Below are positions 1 through 12,000 of a stretch of 64,000 nucleotides of DNA, piece after piece. The notes under the pieces are model-generated. The model searched no databases. It was not told the origin of the DNA and was given only the letters and a program-made list of their open reading frames with translations. Source of the DNA: Closterium sp. Naga37s-1. Taxonomy: Eukaryota > Streptophyta > Zygnematophyceae > Desmidiales > Closteriaceae. Each line of letters opens with the position of its first letter. Within the stretch, counting starts at the first letter, position 1. Made by a program: the position numbers and the translations under genes. The stretch lies in the NCBI GenBank assembly GCA_947471745.1, contig CANJKZ010000934.1, positions 398,501 through 462,500 of the forward strand, in the 5' to 3' direction.

Positions 1-3000
1 GATGTAGCGCGTGCAGGCCGTCTCGTACGTCTCACTGGACTGCTGGTAGAAGAGGCGCAGCGTCGGGATGGTGCCCGCCAGGTCGTACGTGCTGCAAAGC
101 GGGGATGAGCACGGGGATTGGGGAAAATGAATGGGACACAAAGAGGGAGAGAGAGAGGTGAGGGGGTGCCATCCGGGCCGGCAGTCGCGTCCGTCTCACT
201 GGACTGCTGGTAGAAGAGGCGCAGCGTCGGGATGGTGCCCGCCAGGTCGTACGTGCTGTGGGGGGGTGAGTGGGAAGGGAATGGGGGTTGGGGAGGATAA
301 ATGAGCTCGTTGGGGGTTGACGCGGCTCAAGAAAGGGTTTGACGGACAGCGCGAGGTGTTGAAGTGAGAAAAGGGGACAACTCCAAGTGTCTTCAACTCC
401 TGTCACGAGAAAACTTGAAGATGTCTGTGTGCGAAACAACACGAGTTCTAGCTGCTCTGGAAAGCCACACGATTTTCCAGCTGCAGCACATCGCAGTGCT
501 TGGGGTCGATCTGGGCTCTGCAGGGCATAGTGCACTGAGTTGAGGCGTCTACAAGCCAGCAATAGGGGGGGCTTTCATCCATTCCATCCCCGTTTCATCA
601 ACTCTAGAGAGACAGGCGGGTGGTGGTGGTGGTGGTGGTGGTCGTGGTGGTACCTGTTCTGGAAGGCCACATGATTCTCCAGCAGCAGCACGTCGCAGTG
701 CTTGGCGAGGAGACTTTTGAGTCGACTTAAAAGTTACCTGGCGCACCAGCTAGAAAGGCTGGTGGTGAGCGAGTGGTGGTACCTGTTCTGGAAGGCCGCA
801 TGATTCTCCAGCAGCAGCACGTCGCAGTGCTTGGGGTCAATCTGAGCTATGCGGTCCAGCGTAGAGAACATGGTGCTCACCTGGGGGGGTACGAAACGAT
901 TGGGGTGTGGGGAACAAGGAGGGGACAAGAGAGTGGGGGGGGTAGAGAGGGGGTATGGGGTGGAAAGAGTGAGGTCCGAGACAGACACTAAGCAGCACGT
1001 CGCAGGGAGAAGGGGGAATGAGGGGGAAGGGGGGACGGGGTGGGGGGGAAGGAGGAAGGTAATCGGGGGAGTGTAGGCAGAGAGGGGAATATGGGGTGGA
1101 AAGAGCATGTCGCAGTGCTTGGGGTCGATCTGAGGCTATGTGGTCCAGAGTGGAGAACACTCAACAGCTTGGTGTGAGCCTGGTCCACCAGGTCTCTGCA
1201 GTTGTTGGAAACCTAGGTTCCTGCACCACGTCCTTTTGTGAAATTCCCAAACATGCCTGCATGCACTGCATACACCGTTGCCCTCTCACCAGCTTGTTGT
1301 GAGCCTGGTCCACCAGGTCTCTGCACGTGCCCATGACCAGCCCCTCCATTCGCACCGCCAGTGCCGCAACACTGGCACTCACCACACCACACTACACGCC
1401 TCTGAGATCCCCAATCCAGCCCCCCTCCCCCCCTCTCTCTCACCAGCTTGTTGTAAGCCTGATCCACCAGATCCCTGCACGTGCCCATGACCAGGCCCTC
1501 CATGCCTCCATTGCCCCATCCATTCCCACTGCCCCCATCCATCCCCCTCCTGCCCTTCTTCCTCTCTCACCAGCTTGTTATAAGCCTGGTCCACCAAATC
1601 CCTGCACGTGCCCATGACCAGCCCCTCCATTCGCACCGCCAGCGCTGCGAAGCGGGGCACGTAGGACAGCACTCCCGCCTGCTTCACGCCCCTGTCGTAC
1701 CGCTCGATCTGCCCATTCGCCTCCTCCACGTACTGGAGAGAGGAACAAAGGGACAGGCACAGGGTGGGGGAAGAGGGAGAGATGGGGGTAAGTCGTGAAT
1801 AAGGCACGTAGGACAGCACGCCCGCCTGCTTCACTCCCCGGTCGTACCGCTCGATCTGCCCATTCGCCTCCTCCACGTACTGTGAGGGAGGGTAGACGGA
1901 CGGGGGGGGAGTGTGGACGAATTAACAAGAGAAGCGAGGCATATATGACAGCACGCCTGCCTGCTTCACGCCCCGGTCGTACCGCTCGATTTGACCATTC
2001 GCCTCCTCCACGTACTGTGAGGGTAGGACAGGGGAGAACTGGCCGTCTTAACAAGCGAATAGAGGCACGTAGGACAGGGGAGAACTGGCCGTGTTAACAA
2101 GCAAATAGAGGCACGTAGGACAGGGGAGAACTGGCCGTGTTAACAAGCAAATAGAGGCACGTAGGACAGGGGAGAACTGGCCGTGTTAACAAGCAAATAG
2201 AGGCACGTAGGACAGGGGAGAACTGGCCGTGTTAACAAGCAAATAGAGGCACGTAGGACAGGGGAGAACTGGCCGTGTTAACAAGCAAATAGAGGCACGT
2301 AGGACAGGGGAGAACTGGCCGTGTTAACAAGCGAATAGAGGCACATAGGACAGGGGAGAACTGGCCGTGTTAACAAGCGAATAGAGGCACGTAGGACAGG
2401 GGAGAACTGGCCGTGTTAACAAGCAAATAGAGGCACGTAGGACAGGGGAGAACTGGCCGTGTTAACAAGCAAATAGAGGCACATAGGACAGGGGAGAACT
2501 GGCCGTGTTAACAAGCAAATAGAGGCACGTAGGACAGGGGAGAACTGGCCGTGTTAACAAGCAAATAGAGGCACGTAGGACAGGGGAGAACTGGCCGTGT
2601 TAACAAGCAAATAGAGGCACGTAGGACAGGGGAGAACTGGCCGTGTTAACAAGCAAATAGAGGCACGTAGGACAGGGGAGAACTGGCCGTGTTAACAAGC
2701 AAATAGAGGCACGTAGGACAGGGGAGAACTGGCCGTGTTAACAAGCAAATAGAGGCACGTAGGACAGGGGAGAACTGGCCGTGTTAACAAGCGAATAGAG
2801 GCACGTAGGACAGGGGAGAACTGGCCGTGTTAACAAGCAAATAGAGGCACGTAGGACAGGGGAGAACTGGCCGTGTTAACAAGCAAATAGAGGCACGTAG
2901 GACAGGGGAGAACTGGCCGTGTTAACAAGCAAATAGAGGCACGTAGGACAGGGGAGAACTGGCCGTGTTAACAAGCAAATAGAGGCACGTAGGACAGGGG

Positions 3001-6000
3001 AGAACTGGCCGTGTTAACAAGCAAATAGAGGCACGTAGGACAGGGGAGAACTGGCCGTGTTAACAAGCAAATAGAGGCACGTAGGACAGGGGAGAACTGG
3101 CCGTGTTAACAAGCAAATAGAGGCACGTAGGACAGGGGAGAACTGGCCGTGTTAACAAGCGAATAGAGGCACGCAGGACAGGGGAGAACTGGCCGTGTTA
3201 ACAAGCAAATAGAGGCACGTAGGACAGGGGAGAACTGGCCGTGTTAACAAGCGAATAGAGGCACGTAGGACAGGGGAGAACTGGCCGTGTTAACAAGCAA
3301 ATAGAGGCACGTAGGACAGGGGAGAACTGGCCGTGTTAACAAGCAAATAGAGGCACGTAGGACAGGGGAGAACTGGCCGTGTTAACAAGCAAATAGAGGC
3401 ACGTAGGACAGGGGAGAACTGGCCGTGTTAACAAGCAAATAGAGGCACATAGGACAGGGGAGAACTGGCCGTGTTAACAAGCAAATAGAGGCACGTAGGA
3501 CAGGGGAGAACTGGCCGTGTTAACAAGCAAATAGAGGCACGTAGGACAGGGGAGAACTGGCCGTGTTAACAAGCAAATAGAGGCACGTAGGACAGGGGAG
3601 AACTGGCCGTGTTAACAAGCGAATAGAGGCACATAGGACAGGGGAGAACTGGCCGTGTTAACAAGCAAATAGAGGCACGTAGGACAGGGGAGAACTGGCC
3701 GTGTTAACAAGCAAATAGAGGCACGTAGGACAGGGGAGAACTGGCCGTGTTAACAAGCGAATAGAGGCACGTAGGACAGGGGAGAACTGGCTGTGTTAAC
3801 AAGCAAATAGAGGCACGTAGGACAGGGGAGAACTGGCCGTGTTAACAAGCGAATAGAGGCACATAGGACAGGGGAGAACTGGCCGTGTTAACAAGCAAAT
3901 AGAGGCACGTAGGACAGGGGAGAACTGGCCGTGTTAACAAGCAAATAGAGGCACGTAGGACAGGGGAGAACTGGCCGTGTTAACAAGCAAATAGAGGCAC
4001 GTAGGACAGGGGAGAACTGGCCGTGTTAACAAGCGAATAGAGGCACGTAGGACAGGGGAGAACTGGCCGTGTTAACAAGCAAATAGAGGCACGTAGGACA
4101 GGGGAGAACTGGCCGTGTTAACAAGCGAATAGAGGCACGTAGGACAGGGGAGAACTGGCCGTGTTAACAAGCAAATAGAGGCACGTAGGACAGGGGAGAA
4201 CTGGCCGTGTTAACAAGCAAATAGAGGCACGTAGGACAGCGGAGAACTGGCCGTGTTAACAAGCAAATAGAGGCACGTAGGACAGGGGAGAACTGGCCGT
4301 GTTAACAAGCAAATAGAGGCACGTAGGACAGGGGAGAACTGGCCGTGTTAACAAGCAAATAGAGGCACGTAAGACAGGGGAGAACTGGCCGTGTTAACAA
4401 GCGAAAAGAGGCACGTAGGACAGGGGAGAACTGGCCGTGCTAACAAGCAAATAGAGGCACGTAGGACAGGGGAGAACTGGCCGTGTTAACAAGCAAATAG
4501 AGGCACGTAGGACAGGGGAGAACTGGCCGTGTTAACAAGCAAATAGAGGCACATAGGACAGGGGAGAACTGGCCGTGTTAACAAGCGAATAGAGGCACAT
4601 AGGACAGGGGAGAACTGGCCGTGTTAACAAGCAAATAGAGGCACGTAGGACAGGGGAGAACTGGCCGTGTTAACAAGCAAATAGAGGCACGTAGGACAGG
4701 GGAGAACTGGCCGTGTTAACAAGCGAATAGAGGCACGTAGGACAGGGGAGAACTGGCCGTGTTAACAAGCGAATAGAGGCACATAGGACAGGGGAGAACT
4801 GGCCGTGTTAACAAGCGAATAGAGGCACGTAGGACAGGGGAGAACTGGCCGTGTTAACAAGCAAATAGAGGCACGTAGGACAGGGGAGAACTGGCCGTGT
4901 TAACAAGCAAATAGAGGCACATAGGACAGGGGAGAACTGGCCGTGTTAACAAGCAAATAGAGGCACGTAGGACAGGGGAGAACTGGCCGTGTTAACAAGC
5001 GAATAGAGGCACGTAGGACAGGGGAGAACTGGCCGTGTTAACAAGCAAATAGAGGCACGTAGGACAGGGGAGAACTGGCCGTGTTAACAAGCAAATAGAG
5101 GCACGTAGGACAGGGGAGAACTGGCCGTGTTAACAAGCAAATAGAGGCACGTAGGACAGGGGAGAACTGGCCGTGTTAACAAGCAAATAGAGGCACGTAG
5201 GACAGGGGAGAACTGGCCGTGTTAACAAGCAAATAGAGGCACGTAGGACAGGGGAGAACTGGCCGTGTTAACAAGCGAATAGAGGCACGTAGGACAGGGG
5301 AGAACTGGCCGTGTTAACAAGCGAATAGAGGCACGTAGGACAGGGGAGAACTGGCCGTGTTAACAAGCGAATAGAGGCACGTAGGACAGGGGAGAACTGG
5401 CCGTGTTAACAAGCGAATAGAGGCACGTAGGACAGGGGAGAACTGGCCGTGTTAACAAGCAAATAGAGGCACGTAGGACAGGGGAGAACTGGCCGTGTTA
5501 ACAAGCAAATAGAGGCACGTAGGACAGGGGAGAACTGGCCGTGTTAACAAGCAAATAGAGGCACGTAGGACAGGGGAGAACTGGCCGTGTTAACAAGCAA
5601 ATAGAGGCACATAGGACAGGGGAGAACTGGCCGTGTTAACAAGCAAATAGAGGCACGTAGGACAGGGGAGAACTGGCCGTGTTAACAAGCAAATAGAGGC
5701 ACGTAGGACAGGGGAGAACTGGCCGTGTTAACAAGCAAATAGAGGCACGTAGGACAGGGGAGAACTGGCCGTGTTAACAAGCAAATAGAGGCACGTAGGA
5801 CAGGGGAGAACTGGCCGTGTTAACAAGCAAATAGAGGCACGTAGGACAGGGGAGAACTGGCCGTGTTAACAAGCAAATAGAGGCACGTAGGACAGGGGAG
5901 AACTGGCCGTGTTAACAAGCAAATAGAGGCACGTAGGACAGGGGAGAACTGGCCGTGTTAACAAGCAAATAGAGGCACGTAGGACAGGGGAGAACTGGCC

Positions 6001-9000
6001 GTGTTAACAAGCAAATAGAGGCACGTAGGACAGGGGAGAACTGGCCGTGTTAACAAGCGAATAGAGGCACGCAGGACAGGGGAGAACTGGCCGTGTTAAC
6101 AAGCAAATAGAGGCACGTAGGACAGGGGAGAACTGGCCGTGTTAACAAGCGAATAGAGGCACGTAGGACAGGGGAGAACTGGCCGTGTTAACAAGCAAAT
6201 AGAGGCACGTAGGACAGGGGAGAACTGGCCGTGTTAACAAGCAAATAGAGGCACGTAGGACAGGGGAGAACTGGCCGTGTTAACAAGCAAATAGAGGCAC
6301 GTAGGACAGGGGAGAACTGGCCGTGTTAACAAGCAAATAGAGGCACATAGGACAGGGGAGAACTGGCCGTGTTAACAAGCAAATAGAGGCACGTAGGACA
6401 GGGGAGAACTGGCCGTGTTAACAAGCAAATAGAGGCACGTAGGACAGGGGAGAACTGGCCGTGTTAACAAGCAAATAGAGGCACGTAGGACAGGGGAGAA
6501 CTGGCCGTGTTAACAAGCGAATAGAGGCACATAGGACAGGGGAGAACTGGCCGTGTTAACAAGCAAATAGAGGCACGTAGGACAGGGGAGAACTGGCCGT
6601 GTTAACAAGCAAATAGAGGCACGTAGGACAGGGGAGAACTGGCCGTGTTAACAAGCGAATAGAGGCACGTAGGACAGGGGAGAACTGGCTGTGTTAACAA
6701 GCAAATAGAGGCACGTAGGACAGGGGAGAACTGGCCGTGTTAACAAGCGAATAGAGGCACATAGGACAGGGGAGAACTGGCCGTGTTAACAAGCAAATAG
6801 AGGCACGTAGGACAGGGGAGAACTGGCCGTGTTAACAAGCAAATAGAGGCACGTAGGACAGGGGAGAACTGGCCGTGTTAACAAGCAAATAGAGGCACGT
6901 AGGACAGGGGAGAACTGGCCGTGTTAACAAGCGAATAGAGGCACGTAGGACAGGGGAGAACTGGCCGTGTTAACAAGCAAATAGAGGCACGTAGGACAGG
7001 GGAGAACTGGCCGTGTTAACAAGCGAATAGAGGCACGTAGGACAGGGGAGAACTGGCCGTGTTAACAAGCAAATAGAGGCACGTAGGACAGGGGAGAACT
7101 GGCCGTGTTAACAAGCAAATAGAGGCACGTAGGACAGCGGAGAACTGGCCGTGTTAACAAGCAAATAGAGGCACGTAGGACAGGGGAGAACTGGCCGTGT
7201 TAACAAGCAAATAGAGGCACGTAGGACAGGGGAGAACTGGCCGTGTTAACAAGCAAATAGAGGCACGTAAGACAGGGGAGAACTGGCCGTGTTAACAAGC
7301 GAAAAGAGGCACGTAGGACAGGGGAGAACTGGCCGTGCTAACAAGCAAATAGAGGCACGTAGGACAGGGGAGAACTGGCCGTGTTAACAAGCAAATAGAG
7401 GCACGTAGGACAGGGGAGAACTGGCCGTGTTAACAAGCAAATAGAGGCACATAGGACAGGGGAGAACTGGCCGTGTTAACAAGCGAATAGAGGCACATAG
7501 GACAGGGGAGAACTGGCCGTGTTAACAAGCAAATAGAGGCACGTAGGACAGGGGAGAACTGGCCGTGTTAACAAGCAAATAGAGGCACGTAGGACAGGGG
7601 AGAACTGGCCGTGTTAACAAGCGAATAGAGGCACGTAGGACAGGGGAGAACTGGCCGTGTTAACAAGCGAATAGAGGCACGTAGGACAGGGGAGAACTGG
7701 CCGTGTTAACAAGCGAATAGAGGCACGTAGGACAGGGGAGAACTGGCCGTGTTAACAAGCGAATAGAGGCACGTAGGACAGGGGAGAACTGGCCGTGTTA
7801 ACAAGCAAATAGAGGCACGTAGGACAGGGGAGAACTGGCCGTGTTAACAAGCGAATAGAGGCACGTAGGACAGGGGAGAACTGGCCGTGTTAACAAGCGA
7901 ATAGAGGCACGTAGGACAGGGGAGAACTGGCCGTGTTAACAAGCAAATAGAGGCACGTAGGACAGGGGAGAACTGGCCGTGTTAACAAGCGAATAGAGGC
8001 ACGTAGGACAGGGGAGAACTGGCCGTGTTAACAAGCGAATAGAGGCACGTAGGACAGGGGAGAACTGGCCGTGTTAACAAGCGAATAGAGGCACGTAGGA
8101 CAGGGGAGAACTGGCCGTGTTAACAAGCAAATAGAGGCACGTAGGACAGGGGAGAACTGGCCGTGTTAACAAGCAAATAGAGGCACGTAGGACAGGGGAG
8201 AACTGGCCGTGTTAACAAGCAAATAGAGGCACGTAGGACAGGGGAGAACTGGCCGTGTTAACAAGCAAATAGAGGCACGTAGGACAGGGGAGAACTGGCC
8301 GTGTTAACAAGCAAATAGAGGCACGTAGGACAGGGGAGAACTGGCCGTGTTAACAAGCGAATAGAGGCACGTAGGACAGGGGAGAACTGGCCGTGTTAAC
8401 AAGCAAATAGAGGCACGTAGGACAGGGGAGAACTGGCCGTGTTAACAAGCAAATAGAGGCACGTAGGACAGGGGAGAACTGGCCGTGTTAACAAGCAAAT
8501 AGAGGCACGTAGGACAGGGGAGAACTGGCCGTGTTAACAAGCAAATAGAGGCACGTAGGACAGCACTGACTCGCACTACCCAAAACCTGAATCCGCAGCT
8601 CCAAGCATCCCTCATTCCGCCCACTTACCCGGAAGAAATTCTGCCTGATTCTGGTCTCCAGCTCGAGTAGAAGCTTCCTGGTGATAACCGCACCGCACCC
8701 CCCTGCGTCGGCCCCATGCTGCAACTGCAGCTGCTGCTGCTGCTGCTGCCACGCCTCCGTGTGCCCCACGAGAGTGATGCAGCGCAGAGGGTCCACCTTG
8801 AACACCCACTCCACCATGGCCACAAAGTCTTCGTGAATTCCCTCGAATAGCTGCTCCGCTGCTGCCGCCAGAGCCGCTGCATCCTCGTCCGCTGGAGGGG
8901 ACAGGAGGGAGAGGAGGGAGTGGGGGGAGTGGGGGAAAGAGGGTCCACCTTGAACACCCACTCCACCATGGCCACAAAGTCCTCGTGAATGCCCTCGAAT

Positions 9001-12000
9001 AGCTGCTCTGCTGCTCCTGCTAGTGCTGCCGCATCCTCGTCCGCTGTTGGAAGGGACAGGAGGGAGGGGAGGGAATGGGGGAAAGGGGAAGATGAGGAAA
9101 GAGGGGAGAAGGTGGAGCTGGGGTTTTCTGAGACAGTGAGTGAGTGAGTGAGTGAGTGAGTGAGTGCGTGGGAGGAAAGGACAGGGTGATGCAGCGCAGA
9201 GGGTCCACCTTGAACACCCACTCCACCATGGCCACAAAGTCCTCGTGAATGCCCTCGAATAGCTGCTCTGCTGCTGCTGCTAGTGCTGCCGCATCCTCGT
9301 CCGCTGTTGGAAGGGACAGGAGGGAGGGGAGGGAGTGGGGGAAAGGGGAAGATGAGGAAAGAGGGGAGAAGGTGGAGCTGGGGTTTTCTGAGACAGTGAG
9401 TGAGTGAGTGAGTGAGTGAGTGCGTGGGAGGAAAGGACAGGGTGATGCAGCGCAGAGGGTCCACCTTGAACACCCACTCCACCATGGCCACAAAGTCCTC
9501 ATGAATTCCTTCAAATAGCTGCTCCGCTGCTGCTGCCAACGGCGCTGCATCCTCGTCCGCTGAGGGAAGGGAATGGTAACAGGGAGGGAGTAGACAATGG
9601 GGAGTGGGGGTGAATGCCTTCGAATAGCTGCTCCGCTGCTGCTGCTAGTGCTGCCACATCCTCGTCCGCTGGACAGGGGAGGGGAGGAGGGGAGGACGGG
9701 AGGGGGGAGGAGGGAGGGGGAGTGGTGGTTGGACAGTGGGGGACGGGGAAGAGGAGGAAAGAGGGGACGGAGCAGGAGGTTGTGAGACAGTGAGTGCATG
9801 AGCTCTGTCTCATGGTTTGTTCTAAGCATGAGCTCACAAGCTCACAGGCAGGCATGCGTGCACGCATGTGCAAGCACACAGTAAAGCACATGGGGCACGG
9901 CCGCACGGGCACCTATACAGGCACGGTCAAGTAAAGCTCACTCACACAAGGGCTCTTCATCCTCGTCTGCTGCTGGGGAAAAGCAGAGGAACTGCTGGAA
10001 GAAGAGACCCTGTTCGAACGAACCCAGGAGAAAAGTTTAGAGGCGTCCCAAACCTCGGAACACCTTTACAGGCACGGTCAAGCACACTCACATAGAGGCT
10101 CTTCATCCTCGTCTGCTGCTGGGGAAAAGCAGAGGAACTGCTGGAAGAAGAGACCCTGTCGCAGGGATAGAACAATGAGGAGGGAGAGAGAAGTGTAAAA
10201 AAAATGTTGGTGACAAGCAATGGATGGAACTGCAGGAAGAAGAGACCTTTGTAGCAGGGCACAAGACTCACAAGACTCACAAGACTCAGAGAAAAAAAAG
10301 ACTCACAAGACTCAGAAAAAAATGCCTATTCAGAGATAAGCGGCAGGAATGCGCGCAGCAACTTGGCAAATGCGTTACTTGCAGCCTGGGAGTCAGCAGT
10401 GGGCGGCAGGGCACTAGATGCATAAACATCCCTAACAAACTCACCTCTTCAGAAATCAAGGGCAGGAACGCGCGGAGCATCTTGGCAAAGGCATCGCTGG
10501 CAGCCTGGGAGTCAGCAGCAGGCGGCAGGGCAGCACTGCCCTGCTCGCCTCGCCACAGTCACACTCTCCACACTCACAGTCCCTTCACTGAACTTGATAC
10601 AATCACGCAGTCAACCCACCTCTTCTGAGATAAGTGGCAGGAACACGCGGAGCATCTTGCCGAATGCGTCGCTGGCAGCCTGCGAGTCAGCAGCAGGCGG
10701 CAGGGCACTAGATGCACAAACACCCATAAAATATAAACCCACCTCTTCAGAAATCGTAAGGGCAGGAACACCCGCAGCATCTTGGCAAAGGCGTCGCTGG
10801 CAGCCTGGGAGTCAGCAGCAGGCGGCAGGGCAGCACTGCCTTGCTCGTCACAGTCACACTCTCCACACTCACATTCCCTTCACCCAACTCGAAACAGTCA
10901 CGCAGTGACACACCTCTTCAGAAATCAGCGGCAGGAATGCGCGCAGCATCTTGGCGAAGGCGTCGCTGGCAGCCTGGGAGTCAGCAGCAGGCGGCAGGGC
11001 AGTGCTGCCTTGCTCGAGGAAAGGAGGGGCCGTGCTGGTCTTGGCTGAGACTCGTGCTGATGTACGAAGATCCGTGGAGAACTCACGAGCCTGAGAGATG
11101 GGCAGGGAGGGGGGTAACGTAAGGCAACAGTTAGCACGCGGAAGCCAGGACAGCATACGGACCGAGTGATTGTATGTCTGGTCTGGTTGAGAGAGACATT
11201 ACCATCTCATCACAACATCATCAGGCATCCGCTTAGGACAAGCCACCAGCACCTCACCTCGCGCCGGAGCAACATGTTGAGTGAATGAATGTAGGTCCGG
11301 CGAATGTTGTCCAGCACGTTGGGGTCCAGCTCCTGAGGAGGAGGAAGTAGGAGGGAGAGTACGGGAAGTTGAGACATCTCTAAGCACCCTGGGGGGTCTA
11401 CGCTCTAGCTCCTGGGGCGAGCAACATGTTGAGTGAATGAATGTACGTCCGGCGAATGCTGTCCAACACGTTGGGGTCCAGCTCCTGGGAAGAAGGAGAC
11501 GGAAAAAGGAGGGGAGGGGGGAAGAGAGAAAGGGGGCTTGGTGGAGCATCTCAGCACCCTGGCGGGTCTTTGCTCGAGCACCTGGGGTGAGCAGCATGCA
11601 TGTTGAGTGAGTGAATGTATGTCCGTTTACTATTGTCCAATACATTCGGGTCCAGCTCCTGGGGAAGACAGGACGATGGGCAAAGGGGAGGGCGGGGTTG
11701 GGGGAGGGAGAGGTGGTTTGGTTAGAGACATCTCGACGCACACATGTGATGTGACCACAAATGATGAGGAGCAGGGAAGACAGAGAAAGCAAGTTCTGAC
11801 CTCTCTCCTCGTTAAAGCCACGTGCATTTCACCATAGGCACGCGTGCCCCTCGTTACAGTCGATTGCAGCAACTAGCCATAATCACCTTCAGCAGCTTCA
11901 CCTCGAATAGTTTTAGTCACCTTGATTGCCCTCGTTTTAGTCACCTTGATTGCCCTCGTTATAATCACCTTGAGGCAGTGGATGAGCTGGCTGGGTGTAG

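Larger units (their letters stand above)
2023..8563. repeat. 46-bp minisatellite: 141 full units in a SEC3 intron
   Basis: Units start with AGGCACGTAGGACAGGGG and run on through GAACTGGCCGTGTTAACAAG. The first full unit starts at 2063; 141 full units end at 8548, with a partial unit at each end and no length variation. Variants are mostly G/A at two sites (GCACGT/GCACAT and AAGCGAAT/AAGCAAAT). The array fills most of the roughly 6.9-kb intron between SEC3 exons 15 and 16. Its GGCACGTAGGACAG segment matches the reverse complement of the exon 16 bases encoding LSYVP. The neighbouring 1915-1950 segment also resembles the unit, so the array probably grew from an exon-copy boundary. Confidence 0.97.

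Noticed and set aside
2023-8563. Regular direct repeats resembling a CRISPR array
   Set aside because: Units are contiguous 46-bp repeats without unique spacers, in a eukaryotic intron; no cas-like genes.
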